Assembly: GCA_937928735.1 (NCBI GenBank)
Contig: CALFVF010000001.1
Span: 1 to 64,000, forward strand
Length of the DNA stretch: 64,000 nucleotides
Direction of reading: 5' to 3'
Source: an uncultured Verrucomicrobiales bacterium
GTDB taxonomy: Bacteria; Verrucomicrobiota; Verrucomicrobiia; Verrucomicrobiales; Akkermansiaceae
Both the position numbers and the translations under genes were made by a program. Positions 16,409-24,329 of the stretch are shown here, in pieces (the stretch's first letter is position 1; the number at the start of each line of letters is the position of its first letter). The notes below the pieces were generated by a model. The model was not told the DNA's origin. It saw nothing but the letters and a program-made list of their open reading frames with translations, and ran no database searches.

Positions 16409-17578
16409 CTAGCGAGTGGGCAATGCGGGCAAGAGTGGATTATCGGGGTTGATCTCTGGGGTGAACCCTGGGAGATCAAAGGGCTGGAAGAGAGACTGTG
16501 GTGGTTGCTTGAGCTTCGCGTGTTCGGAGTGTAGTGTTCTCGGTGAGGCATGCGTGTCGACGAGCTGATCGCGGTAGTAGAGCTCAATGACTTGGCCATA
16601 GTACTCACGGCGACCATAGAGAGGGGCTTCAGAGACTTCATTCTCAGAAATCGAGTAGTCGAAGTGCAGAGTCTCTTCTCCGAGTCCCATCCAGTCTATG
16701 GGGAGGCTTTCCCAAGTTTTTTCTCTCCTGGAAGAAGGGGTGGCAGGTTTGATGTCTTTGCCATTACTTGTGTCGTAGAAATGGACATCAATACGGACTT
16801 TCTCGGGGATGATCTTGTGCTGAGGTGCCGTGCGGATAGGAATGGTGACTTGGCAAGACTTACGGTCTTGGGCGGGTCTTGTGATGACTTGGCCGAGGCT
16901 GATGACCTCAGTGTAGCGGTCGACTGGGCGGAGCCCTCTGGCGAGTTTTTTAGAGGCGATGTCGTAGTGCTTTCCCGCGTCAGTGCCTTGTTTGTAAATG
17001 GATAAATAAAGATCGCTGGCCTTTTTCCAGAGGCCCATGTCTTCGTGAATGATGGCCTTGATGTAGAGCAAGTGGGGGTGGTCTTCCTGCGTGTACTTCG
17101 AGGCTTCATCGAGTTTGATGAGGGCGCGTGACATATCACCCTTCATATGGAGAGCTTCTGCATCAGAGACATGCTTGGCGGCTATGGGGTTATCAATAGA
17201 AGAGAGAACTTGAGAGTCAGTGAGAGAGGGCGAGAGGGCGAGAGGGTCAAGGTTGTCAGGCAAGGTGGGAGAGAGAGTCGGGGTGGGAGTGTAGTCTGCG
17301 ACTGTGTCTTGAAGGATCTGATCAATACTTCTAGGTGTAAATTCGACCTCGGTGGATGCTTGAGTTTCACTGTAGGGGACGCGTACGACGATAGGCTCGC
17401 TTTCTACATAGCGAATGACTTCGCGAGTTTCACCAGATCGAGAGGCGATCGTGAAGCCCATGAATAAGAGCTGACAGAGAGCGATGAGTGCGAGCAGGGA
17501 ACAAGTGACGCCGAAGGTGCTACTTCCAGAGCGCCCTCGAGGTGGTGACTGTTGTCCTACTTGCTGTGCCGATGACAT
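16409..17578 (-). CDS. Membrane-anchored protein with TPR-like region
   Basis: 389 residues from ATG 17578 (MSSAQQVGQQSPPRG); the track's longer start begins inside the divergent promoter region. A single N-terminal membrane anchor (SLLALIALCQLLFMGFTIAS) is followed by a Pro/Thr/Ser-rich linker. A helical stretch (DAEALHMKGDMSRALIKLDEASKY ... LLYIKAIIHEDMGLWKKASDLYLSIYKQG) reads as two tetratricopeptide repeats, and a beta-rich C-terminal half follows. The function is unknown. It is the first gene of the four-gene operon with the SUMF1-pseudokinase, an exported protein and the Tdi1-like protein, all with tight spacing (4 bases, overlap, 13 bases). It is divergent from pabB. Confidence 0.75.
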   Translation of the reverse strand: MSSAQQVGQQSPPRGRSGSSTFGVTCSLLALIALCQLLFMGFTIASRSGETREVIRYVESEPIVVRVPYSETQASTEVEFTPRSIDQILQDTVADYTPTPTLSPTLPDNLDPLALSPSLTDSQVLSSIDNPIAAKHVSDAEALHMKGDMSRALIKLDEASKYTQEDHPHLLYIKAIIHEDMGLWKKASDLYLSIYKQGTDAGKHYDIASKKLARGLRPVDRYTEVISLGQVITRPAQDRKSCQVTIPIRTAPQHKIIPEKVRIDVHFYDTSNGKDIKPATPSSRREKTWESLPIDWMGLGEETLHFDYSISENEVSEAPLYGRREYYGQVIELYYRDQLVDTHASPRTLHSEHAKLKQPPQSLFQPFDLPGFTPEINPDNPLLPALPTR

Positions 17579-17708
17579 CTGGCAAAGTCTATTGAGAAAC
17601 CCTTCTGCTTGAAAAGAACGAAAGGCACTAAGAGGGCAAAATAGAAGCATATTTTTGCTCCGTAGGCTTGCAGAGCTTCTTCGGAGCGCTAAGAGTAACG
17701 AGGTCTTT

Positions 17709-18998
17709 ATGGAATATCAGACTCTCAAACCTCGCCAAATCGACCTTGGAGCTACCATGGAGCCACTCGAAGTCGCGAAGCAGTTACAGAGGCTAGATGG
17801 GTTTGTCTTCTTTGATTCTGCGGGTCATTTTCCGGTTAAATGTGGAAATACCTACAGCGTGTTAGCGGCTCGACCTGTCCGTCTGCTGAAGGGTGATATA
17901 AGTGATCTAGAACCACTGAGAGAGGCCGCAAATAGCTATAGAGTGGAGAGCGAGATAGATGGGTTTCCACTAGGGGGGCTCTGTGGATGGGTGGACTATG
18001 AGGGGCAGTACTGCTTTGGCCTCTACCCAGAGATGCTTGTCTATGATCACCAGAAAGCTTGCTGGTGGGAGGTCGGAGAACTATCCTCAGAAATTCGTAG
18101 AGACCAAAGAGGGGAGGAACACACAGCACAAAGTAGGAGCTCTGAGGTGAAGATCGGAGCATTTCGCTCAGAGATGACTCCTGAGACATACATTGCAAAT
18201 GTTAGAAAGGCGCAAGAGTACATCACCGCAGGAGATATCTATCAGGTGAATGTGACTCAGCGCTACGAGGCAGAGATCGAGGGGGGGAGTCTCTTTGGAC
18301 TGTATGAGTATTTGCGGGAGAGCTCGCCAGCACCGCAGGCTGCCTGGCTCCAGCTCGGTGGGAGAGAGATTCTCTCTTCTTCACCAGAGACATTCCTTAA
18401 GATAGAGCAGGATCTAATCGAGACGAGGCCAATCAAAGGAACAAGGCCAAGGTATAAAGAAGTGCAGGATGATAGAGCGGCGGCTGAGGAGTTGTTAGCC
18501 TCAAAAAAAGAAATCGCCGAACTCGTGATGATCACCGATCTAGAGCGCAATGATTTAGGAAAAATCTGCCAATACGGTAGTGTAGCGGTGCCCCAGCTCG
18601 TGCAGTTAGAGAGCTTTGAACACGTCTATCATCTAGTCTCAACCGTGCAGGGGACGCTGCGTGACGATGTCGATCACTGGCAGGCGCTGGCGAGCTGTTT
18701 CCCTGGAGGGTCGATTACGGGAGCGCCCAAGAAGCGAGCGATGGAGATTATTGAAGAGCTCGAGAGCGGCGCACGTGGACTCTACACGGGTAGTGTCGGC
18801 TATGTTGGGTTCAACGGGTGTAGTCAGTTTAGTATTGTGATTCGCAGCCTGGTGCGTGAAGGCTCTCAGCTAAGTTACAGTGTAGGAGCAGGGATAGTCG
18901 CAGACTCCGATGCCCAAGCAGAGTACGAAGAAACACTGCACAAAGCACGAGGAGTGAATCTCGCACTTGAGAATTTCCGACTCGGTAAATTGGGATGA
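17709..18998 (+). CDS. pabB: Aminodeoxychorismate synthase component I (PabB) / chorismate-binding enzyme
   Basis: 429 residues from ATG 17709 (MEYQTLKPRQIDL). The C-terminal chorismate-binding domain is complete: ETRPIKGTRPR with the PIKGT lysine typical of PabB rather than TrpE, ITDLERNDLGKIC, FPGGSITGAPKKRAMEIIEELE, and YSVGAGIVADSDAQAEYEETLHKARG. The N-terminal lid domain is present. It converts chorismate and glutamine-derived ammonia (with PabA) to 4-amino-4-deoxychorismate for folate synthesis. No pabA or pabC is adjacent. An anthranilate synthase role is less likely given the lysine motif and short length. Confidence 0.88.
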   Translation: MEYQTLKPRQIDLGATMEPLEVAKQLQRLDGFVFFDSAGHFPVKCGNTYSVLAARPVRLLKGDISDLEPLREAANSYRVESEIDGFPLGGLCGWVDYEGQYCFGLYPEMLVYDHQKACWWEVGELSSEIRRDQRGEEHTAQSRSSEVKIGAFRSEMTPETYIANVRKAQEYITAGDIYQVNVTQRYEAEIEGGSLFGLYEYLRESSPAPQAAWLQLGGREILSSSPETFLKIEQDLIETRPIKGTRPRYKEVQDDRAAAEELLASKKEIAELVMITDLERNDLGKICQYGSVAVPQLVQLESFEHVYHLVSTVQGTLRDDVDHWQALASCFPGGSITGAPKKRAMEIIEELESGARGLYTGSVGYVGFNGCSQFSIVIRSLVREGSQLSYSVGAGIVADSDAQAEYEETLHKARGVNLALENFRLGKLG

Positions 18999-19011
18999 AA
19001 CAAAGAACCTG

Positions 19012-19491
19012 TTAGTTCTCTAAGTCGCAAAACGCAATCTTTTGAATCTTTAACTTAGCGAGCACATTGAGCACATCAATCACGCGCTGTTGTTTCGTAA
19101 GGTCAGAGGCGTCAATCTTGATAACGGGAATCTCTGAGGAGTAGGACTGAGATTGGGTGAAGATTCTGAGGCGTTCTTCAAGTAGAGGGAGTTCGCGCTT
19201 TGAGCTATCTTGGTCGAGGACTTCAGGAGCAGTTGTTTGATTGAGGACAATGGACTGGTCTTCTCGGATCGTGATGGTGGGTGGAGTGAGGGGAAAGGAT
19301 TCAGCACTTGGAGCGTGATCGGGGAGCTGGATACTCAGGTCTTGCTCCTCGGCCTGAATGGTCGTGGTGACGATGAAATAGATCAGGAGAAGAAAGCAGA
19401 CATCAATGAGAGAGGAGATATCTAAGCTGGGGGTGTCGTGTCCCGTGGTGTATTTGAGGGAGTGCTTGTTTGTTCTGGTGCGTGGCATCAT
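19012..19491 (-). CDS. exbD: ExbD/TolR-family protein
   Basis: 159 residues. A basic cytoplasmic N-terminus is followed by one membrane helix with the proton-path aspartate (DISSLIDVCFLLLIYFIVTTT), then a periplasmic domain with the typical SIQLPDHAPS start and a C-terminal KIQKIAFCDLEN strand. It would couple an ExbB/TolQ-type proton channel to a periplasmic energy consumer. No exbB/tolQ or tonB gene is nearby, so its partner must be elsewhere. It is convergent with pabB, 13 bases apart. The start could be either of the two leading methionines. Confidence 0.88.
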   Translation of the reverse strand: MMPRTRTNKHSLKYTTGHDTPSLDISSLIDVCFLLLIYFIVTTTIQAEEQDLSIQLPDHAPSAESFPLTPPTITIREDQSIVLNQTTAPEVLDQDSSKRELPLLEERLRIFTQSQSYSSEIPVIKIDASDLTKQQRVIDVLNVLAKLKIQKIAFCDLEN

Positions 19492-19574
19492 AATTGTTGG
19501 TTTTTTATTCTAACGCCGTATCTGTGTATTTGCTTAGAAAAAGATGGGGAATATAAGATTACCGGAGGTGCCCT

Positions 19575-19922
19575 TTAGTAGCGAGGCACAGAGGTGTCGA
19601 TCTGCATAGACCAAGCGTCGATGCCCTGCGCCATCGAAAAGCTATTGAAGTAGCCGGTTTCTCGCAGGTAGTGCACAGCACTTAGTGAGCGCACGCCATG
19701 ATGACAGTAGACAATGATTGGCTCTTCTGGCCGGAGGGCGAGGCGATCTATATGGTCACGAAAGGCGGAAAGTGGCGTAAACACGGATCCTGTAATTCGA
19801 CAATACTCCCACTCATGGAGCTCACGACAGTCTAGAAGGACAGGAGGTGAGTCCGAAGCGAGAGCTTGCTGGGTGAAGTGAACACTGAGCTCACTCTGCT
19901 GGAGGGGGTCAGGATAAGTCAT
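19575..19922 (-). CDS. Rhodanese-domain protein
   Basis: 115 residues, a single rhodanese domain. The entry strand is VLLDCRELHEWEYCRITGSVFTPL and the active-site loop YCHHGVRSLSAVHYL, with the catalytic cysteine near residue 73 in a CxxGxRS loop. There is no signal peptide, so it should be a cytoplasmic sulfur carrier or sulfurtransferase. It begins one base after the stop of the L,D-transpeptidase gene, so they are cotranscribed, though no functional link is obvious. The partner sulfur acceptor is unknown. Confidence 0.9.
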   Translation of the reverse strand: MTYPDPLQQSELSVHFTQQALASDSPPVLLDCRELHEWEYCRITGSVFTPLSAFRDHIDRLALRPEEPIIVYCHHGVRSLSAVHYLRETGYFNSFSMAQGIDAWSMQIDTSVPRY

Positions 19923-19923
19923 C

Positions 19924-20550
19924 TTACTTCACGATGACAGGTGTGCCGAGAGGAGCATTCTGATAGAATTTCTTCGCCATATAGTCAGGGGTCCGCACAC
20001 AGCCATGGGAGGCAGCGTATCCCGGGAGGTAACCTGTATGCATGCCAATCGCACCATTAAAGCGTAGGAAATTCCACATCGGGGCTCCTTCAAAGACTTG
20101 GCCGGGGCCGGGTTTGTCTTTACGGCTATCTGCGTCATCGTTGAGAATTTGACCCGTAGAGACATCCTTAATCACACCATAGAGAGAGGACCTGTGGTCG
20201 ACATCTCGCTCCGTGACCTTATAGTGCCCGCGAGGAGTGTGGTTTCCTTCTTTCCCCGTAGAAATAGGAGTGAGGCCGACGAGTTGACCCCCTTTATAAA
20301 AATAAGCCTTTTGCTCAGCGAGGTGAATGGTGATCTTTGGAGCTCCCTGGACGCCATCGCCATCCCAGTAGCCACCCGCAGAGGGAGAGCCGAACTGATG
20401 GTGATCATGATTAGCTGCTGTGTTATAACCTGAGAGATAGTCGTGAGCACCGTGCTCGTGGTGACCAGCATAGGGGGCACATTGGGTGAGGAATGTCACC
20501 AGTAGAGGTAGCGCTATGGTCGTGAATCTTAATTTCAATAGAGATTTCAT
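19924..20550 (-). CDS. L,D-transpeptidase (YkuD) lipoprotein
   Basis: 208 residues from ATG 20550 (MKSLLKLRFTTIALPLL). The signal ends in an LTQC lipobox. The YkuD catalytic domain shows the expected ITIHLAEQKAYFYKGGQLV entry strand, TPRGHYKVTERD, and the active site GMHTGYLPGYAASHGCVRTP with catalytic Cys in HGCVR. It cross-links peptidoglycan by 3-3 bonds or attaches proteins to it in the periplasm. A His/Gly-rich linker (HHEHGAHD ... HDHHQFG) after the lipid anchor could bind metal. It is cotranscribed with the rhodanese gene. Confidence 0.92.
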   Translation of the reverse strand: MKSLLKLRFTTIALPLLVTFLTQCAPYAGHHEHGAHDYLSGYNTAANHDHHQFGSPSAGGYWDGDGVQGAPKITIHLAEQKAYFYKGGQLVGLTPISTGKEGNHTPRGHYKVTERDVDHRSSLYGVIKDVSTGQILNDDADSRKDKPGPGQVFEGAPMWNFLRFNGAIGMHTGYLPGYAASHGCVRTPDYMAKKFYQNAPLGTPVIVK

Positions 20551-20691
20551 AGTGTGGTTAGAAATGGACAATGTGGACTCACTAATCATGAGGGGAGAGA
20601 GCTAGCGGCGTCAAGCCAAGTACGGGAGTGCTCTAATAGGAACTTATAAGACTGAGGAGAAAGACTAGCTATTTCTCATTTTTATAAACTA

Positions 20692-21054
20692 TTAGCCCTC
20701 GAGTTCCTCGTCATGCGTCTCGTCTGCCTCGGAGTACTCGACATGGTCATTGGGAGTATTTCCCGCTTCGAGCTGAGCGAGGCGCTGCGCCTCTTCTTCA
20801 TGGGAAATGATCTGGAGTGTGGCTTGGACATTGGCTTGCATGCCAGCTCCTTTCACAATGTTACGTATCGAGCTTGCCGTGAAGCCATTACGCCCAATCA
20901 TAAAGCGAACATCATCCTGGTGAAGCACCAGTCGGAAGCGAACCTGTTTCTTGTCAGCTTCCGCGACTTTCAGCTGAGCTTGTTGGGGGTGGGTGATGAA
21001 CTGGAGGGTAATGAATTGTATAAAATCACGTATTTGTGCCGTCACTTGTTCCAT
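20692..21054 (-). CDS. KH-domain RNA-binding protein (KhpA-like)
   Basis: 120 residues. A type II KH fold: QVRFRLVLHQDDVRFMIGRNGFTASSIRNIV contains the GxxG loop (GRNG). The N-terminal helix QIRDFIQFITLQFITHPQQ is KhpA-like, and the ~35-residue acidic C-terminal tail (EYSEADETHDEELEG) is longer than in typical 75-90-residue KhpA. Family members bind small RNAs and mRNAs and influence cell division and elongation. Here it is alone, not in the rpsP-rimM-trmD operon where KhpA often sits. A repeat element (21120-21200) lies just upstream, in its promoter region. Confidence 0.82.
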   Translation of the reverse strand: MEQVTAQIRDFIQFITLQFITHPQQAQLKVAEADKKQVRFRLVLHQDDVRFMIGRNGFTASSIRNIVKGAGMQANVQATLQIISHEEEAQRLAQLEAGNTPNDHVEYSEADETHDEELEG

Positions 21055-21119
21055 AGTAGAGAGTATGGCGCACGAAGCTGGTGAGATCCAGTAGGTTTTT
21101 CTCCAATCACCAATATCAA

Positions 21120-21200
21120 CTTATACCAACTCAGAAAACTATCTGGTAGAATTCACTGGATCTTTGAGGAGGTATTCTCGTAGTCACTCACTCGCAGAGA
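21120..21200. repeat. Partial copy A of foldback repeat family 1 (left end)
   Basis: It matches the left half of the complete element at 45990-46152: cTTATACCAACTCAGAAAA, then CTGGTAGAATTC, then GATCTTTGAGGAG and GTCACTCA, with about one difference in five to eight bases. It runs up to the ygfZ stop codon. The right half is missing. It lies between ygfZ and the KH-protein gene. Confidence 0.8.
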
Positions 21201-22025
21201 CTATGGAGTTTTCACGAGACGCACAGAGTCTATATGGAACTCACTCTGTTCGCTGTATTTGCGTTTGAGATAGCCCAGAGCGATGTGCTCGCCTGAGAGT
21301 TCAGTGCACGAGGTGATACGGCCTGCGGGCTTTGGATCCTCAGAGACATAGAAGTCGCAGGGAGGTGTGACTGCCGCAGAGAGGCGAAATGACGTGAGAG
21401 CTAAATTGGTCTTTCCCGCAGAGCGAATTCGAGAAATCACCTCCTGGCCAATATAGCAGCCCTTAGAGTAGGAGATAGCACGGTCTTCAAGCTTCGCCTC
21501 TGGAGGGAGAATCGAGGGGTCAAGCTCAGCGCCCCAGAGCGGTATTTTGTGCTCGATGCGCAGAGACTCTAACTGTGAGCTCTCAGCGTCTGGATAGCGC
21601 GCAGCTTGTTCTTGGGTGATGAGGTGGTCCCAGCCCAGAATGCCGTAGCGATTACACTGCCAGCTTGCAGAGTTCTCTGGTGGTGAAGGAGTCTCAGAGA
21701 ATTGATGGATGAAAGAATGAGAAGAAGTGAGGTCAGTGATTGTGACATCATCGGCAATGAGGTACTTATCAACACGCTCTAATAGACTCTCTCGCAGGCA
21801 GAGAGGAGCATCGATAAGTAGACTCTCGTGGTGAGCTCGGACATAGAGATCGCCCTCCATCTTACCTTTCGCTGTCGTGATGGCGGAGTAGACGGCCTGG
21901 CTAGTGCTAGCTAGAGCCACGTCTTGTGTGATCTGGCCATTGAGATAGCGCACCCGATCTGATCCAGTGAGCTGGAAGATAGCGCGCTTAAGCGCAAAAG
22001 GATCTCTGGGTAAGTCTGTAGTCAC
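21201..22025 (-). CDS. ygfZ: YgfZ/GcvT-family folate-binding protein
   Basis: 274 residues, about the usual length. It has the YgfZ signature KGCYIGQEVISRIR near 190-203 (KGCYxGQE with its conserved cysteine) and an N-terminal GcvT-like fold (RVRYLNGQITQDV). It assists repair or assembly of certain iron-sulfur enzymes such as MiaB, using tetrahydrofolate. It probably has its own promoter. The distal part of repeat copy A directly follows its stop codon. Confidence 0.92.
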   Translation of the reverse strand: MTTDLPRDPFALKRAIFQLTGSDRVRYLNGQITQDVALASTSQAVYSAITTAKGKMEGDLYVRAHHESLLIDAPLCLRESLLERVDKYLIADDVTITDLTSSHSFIHQFSETPSPPENSASWQCNRYGILGWDHLITQEQAARYPDAESSQLESLRIEHKIPLWGAELDPSILPPEAKLEDRAISYSKGCYIGQEVISRIRSAGKTNLALTSFRLSAAVTPPCDFYVSEDPKPAGRITSCTELSGEHIALGYLKRKYSEQSEFHIDSVRLVKTP

Positions 22026-22057
22026 TGGAGAAGAAAAGGTTATAGCTTAGCTCTATG

Positions 22058-22456
22058 TTACACCTTACCCCCTAAAAAGCCGACCTTGTATCCAGCATTT
22101 CGGAGTACTTTTGATGCACTAGAGTTGAGTAACAGTAACCCTAAAAACCCGAAAATCCCTGTAAAGAGGCCGAGGGCGATGATCACTGACAAGAAACCTT
22201 TCTTGAGGGCTCTACCTAATCCAATAACTCCAATAAAACCAACACCTATTGTGAGACCAAAGAAGGCCAATGCAATGAACCCACCGAAATCAGGTGATAT
22301 GGAGGAGAAGCCTAGGAAAAGAGGTATGGCTAGTAGGTTAAGCAATACAGCAATATTGACGAACCTCTGGTACTTAGCGATTTTTTGATAATCGTAAGTG
22401 ATGCCAGAGATGTTAGAGGTGCCCTGTGTTTCTGGAGCAGTGTATGGATTATTCAT
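22058..22456 (-). CDS. Small integral membrane protein, unknown
   Basis: 132 residues from ATG 22456 (MNNPYTAPETQGTSN). The NPY-x-AP start followed by polar residues is common in planctomycete/verrucomicrobial membrane proteins. There are three to four hydrophobic helices (VNIAVLLNLLAIPLFLGF; FGGFIALAFFGLTIGVGFIGVIGLG; LSVIIALGLFTGIFGFLGLLLL). The gene is more AT-rich than ygfZ. Function unknown; no domain is recognised. Confidence 0.75.
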   Translation of the reverse strand: MNNPYTAPETQGTSNISGITYDYQKIAKYQRFVNIAVLLNLLAIPLFLGFSSISPDFGGFIALAFFGLTIGVGFIGVIGLGRALKKGFLSVIIALGLFTGIFGFLGLLLLNSSASKVLRNAGYKVGFLGGKV

Positions 22457-22548
22457 CGTAGAATATGGGACTAGGCTCGTAGAGAGAGCTTCAAGCAAAC
22501 ATAAAGAAAAGGAGGAGCAAAAGCCAGAGGCTGGTGGGAGTATTTGAA

Positions 22549-22920
22549 TTACTCGTTCCAGCTAAGAGCTCCTTTTTTGAGGGCGTAGACGTAAGCGACT
22601 GCCAGTACTGTAGCGAAAGCCGCCACACTCCAGAAAGCATCTTGGTTCGCGCTCATAAGCTCCTTGAACTGCACAGCCCATGGGTAGAGGAAGACCACCT
22701 CGATATCAAAAAGGACAAAGAGCATAGCGACCATATAGAATTTTACACTGAATCGAGGCGCTCCTGTGCCGATAGCAACCATACCGCATTCGTAAACAGT
22801 GTCTTTTGCACCGCGATTTGAGCCACGTTTACCGAGTAAAACACTGAGGCCGAGACTTGTCGCAGCAAAGCCCAGAGCGATCAGAGCTTGCATTAAAATC
22901 GGTAAATAGTCGTTTAGCAT
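22549..22920 (-). CDS. nuoA: NADH-quinone oxidoreductase subunit A
   Basis: 123 residues, three membrane helices. The conserved NuoA loop KDTVYECGMVAIG (Glu-Cys-Gly) and RFSVKFYMVAMLFVLFDIEVVFLYPWAV with its F-D-x-E pair are intact. It is one of the seven membrane subunits of complex I and sits near the quinone cavity. No other nuo gene flanks it, whereas nuoA normally leads the nuo operon, so the rest must be elsewhere in the genome. The loop contains the cysteine that is exposed in the deactive enzyme. Confidence 0.95.
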   Translation of the reverse strand: MLNDYLPILMQALIALGFAATSLGLSVLLGKRGSNRGAKDTVYECGMVAIGTGAPRFSVKFYMVAMLFVLFDIEVVFLYPWAVQFKELMSANQDAFWSVAAFATVLAVAYVYALKKGALSWNE

Positions 22921-23033
22921 ATCAATAGAGAGTTCGAGGCGTTGGGAAATTGAGTTCGGAAAGAGTCAGAAGGTCCGAGAGTCAGAAAGTCTGAGTCTGT
23001 GGGACTGAGCTGGCATAGAGTTAGCACAAGGGC

Positions 23034-23067
23034 TTAAAAAAGCCCGAGTAGCTCGCGCTACTCGGGT
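23034..23067 (-). terminator. Rho-independent terminator for the 23421-23125 gene
   Basis: A perfect 10-base stem CCCGAGTAGC (23043-23052) / GCTACTCGGG (23057-23066) with a four-base loop. On the minus strand it is followed by a run of six Ts (23035-23041). Confidence 0.9.
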
Positions 23068-23124
23068 GTATTAAAGTTAAATTCGCTGGCAGATCCAGCA
23101 TGAAATTTGCGATCGCAGAATTAT

Positions 23125-23421
23125 TTATTCAGCGTCGAAGGAGCTGTGAGCCTCATTGAGGCGGTCGAGTCCCTTGTATTCCTTACCATCCTTCTCCACC
23201 ATGCCACGAGTGACTAGGTTTTGAAGCTTCTCGTAGGCGCGAAGGCGAAGCATTTCTTCTCCTCCACTTACCGCATTGCGTTCCTTGAGACGGTCAAAAA
23301 TTCCTTCGAATAGTTCATTGAACCCGAAAAATTTAGATTCTGCCCCGAGCACGTTGACGATTTCATCTGTCACATGATCTGGTACGCGGCGTGAAAAACG
23401 TGTGCGTTTTGTAGTTGCCAT
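23125..23421 (-). CDS. Small basic/acidic conserved-looking protein, unknown
   Basis: 98 residues from ATG 23421 (MATTKRTRFSRRVPD). A basic N-terminus (TTKRTRFSRRV) is followed by predicted helices (HVTDEIVNVLGAES; FNELFEGIFDRLKERNA; EMLRLRAYEKLQNLVTRGMVEKDGKEYKGL). The last part reads like a winged-helix wing (LVTRGMVEKDGKEYKG), so a small DNA-binding protein is possible, but no family is recognised. It has its own strong terminator downstream, which argues that it is a real, well-expressed gene. Confidence 0.7.
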   Translation of the reverse strand: MATTKRTRFSRRVPDHVTDEIVNVLGAESKFFGFNELFEGIFDRLKERNAVSGGEEMLRLRAYEKLQNLVTRGMVEKDGKEYKGLDRLNEAHSSFDAE

Positions 23422-23639
23422 AACACTGCACAGCATACACTAGAGTTGCCAATGTGGCGACACTAATTTTGTAATTTATTAAAAAAAAGAAGGGGTGGGC
23501 AAGGAAAAAGGGAAAAATCAGAGGAAATAAAGTGACGTTATTGTCAACTCGGATGGTGATTTCTCTCGGTTCTATAATCTGGTAAAGAAGTTCTCGCACT
23601 TTCCTTTGAAAATCGATCAAATCCGTATAAGGTCAGGTT

Positions 23640-24290
23640 ATGAAACTTACAGGAGTGAAGCTCTTACTCGCACTGCCCTTATTGATTCATCCGCTCCATG
23701 GCCGCACATGGACAAGTGCGGATGGTAGCAAGACCTTTGAGGCGGAGCTAGATTCTTATGATGCGAGTACTCAAGTGGTGAGTGTCTCCAAGGATGGCGT
23801 GCAGGTGACCTTTACCGCGGATAAACTCTCGTCGGGTGATCAGCAGTGGTTAATCGCGCAGGCAGAGGAGGGTGCGACGAAGCAAGGCGAAGCTGGGACT
23901 ATTATAGAAAAGTTGAAGCAAGTCCGGCGGCTCACAAATGGTAAAATGCAGAAGACCGCGATTGGAGCAGATGTCGAATTTTTCATCCTCTATTACTCAG
24001 CGAGTTGGTGAGGCCCCTGCCGAGCAAGTGCGCCACAGTTAGTGGCCGACTATCGTGAGAAAATCGCCTCAAATCCGAAGTTTGAGATGATCCACATTTC
24101 TATGGAAGATGAGGCGTCCCATCTGGAGTGGGCAAGTTCAGCGAACTTCCCATGGCCAACGATCAACGCAGAGAAAGCCGGTGAAGCCATAGAAGCCCTG
24201 AGTGAGGAGGTCCCCGGCTATGTGCTGCTAGATCGAGCAGGGAATGTACTCGCGAATGAGAAGTCAGTGGTATTTGGTAAACTGAAGTAG
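23640..24290 (+). CDS. SHD1-thioredoxin-fold protein with in-frame TGA at the redox Cys (candidate selenoprotein)
   Basis: One frame of 217 codons interrupted once, by TGA at 24009-24011. There is a signal peptide (GVKLLLALPLLIHPLHG), then an SLA1-homology (SHD1) domain RTWTSADGSKTFEAEL ... FTADKLSSGDQQWL, common in Planctomycetota-Verrucomicrobiota. The thioredoxin/TlpA-like domain reads VEFFILYYSASW-[TGA]-GPCRASAPQLVADY, then the cis-proline region EVPGYVLLDRAGNVL. TGA replaces exactly the first Cys of WCGPC, and nothing else is damaged before the final TAG. The simplest reading is selenocysteine (W-U-G-P-C); a Cys-to-stop mutation (TGC/TGT to TGA) is the alternative. A SECIS-like hairpin follows. 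It would act as a periplasmic thiol-disulfide oxidoreductase. The ATG is preceded by AAGGTCAGG. The ORF track splits it in two (23640-24011 and 24042-24290). Confidence 0.75.
24032..24046 (+). promoter_or_regulatory. Candidate bacterial SECIS hairpin
   Basis: A perfect five-base stem GCCAC / GTGGC closes the loop AGTTA. The loop begins 25 bases after the TGA at 24009-24011 and has a G in its first two positions. As I recall the bacterial SECIS consensus, the apical loop lies 16-37 bases from UGA and carries such a G on a stem of at least four pairs. The stem is short, and a competing fold (GGCC after the TGA with GGCC at 24044-24047) exists. Confidence 0.45.
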
Positions 24291-24329
24291 GTTTGAGGTT
24301 TTGTAAGTTCAGTTTGGGTTTATTTGAGA

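Noticed and set aside
23105-23115. GCGATCGC octamer as a HIP1-like repeat
   Set aside because: A single occurrence noticed here, with no sign of enrichment.
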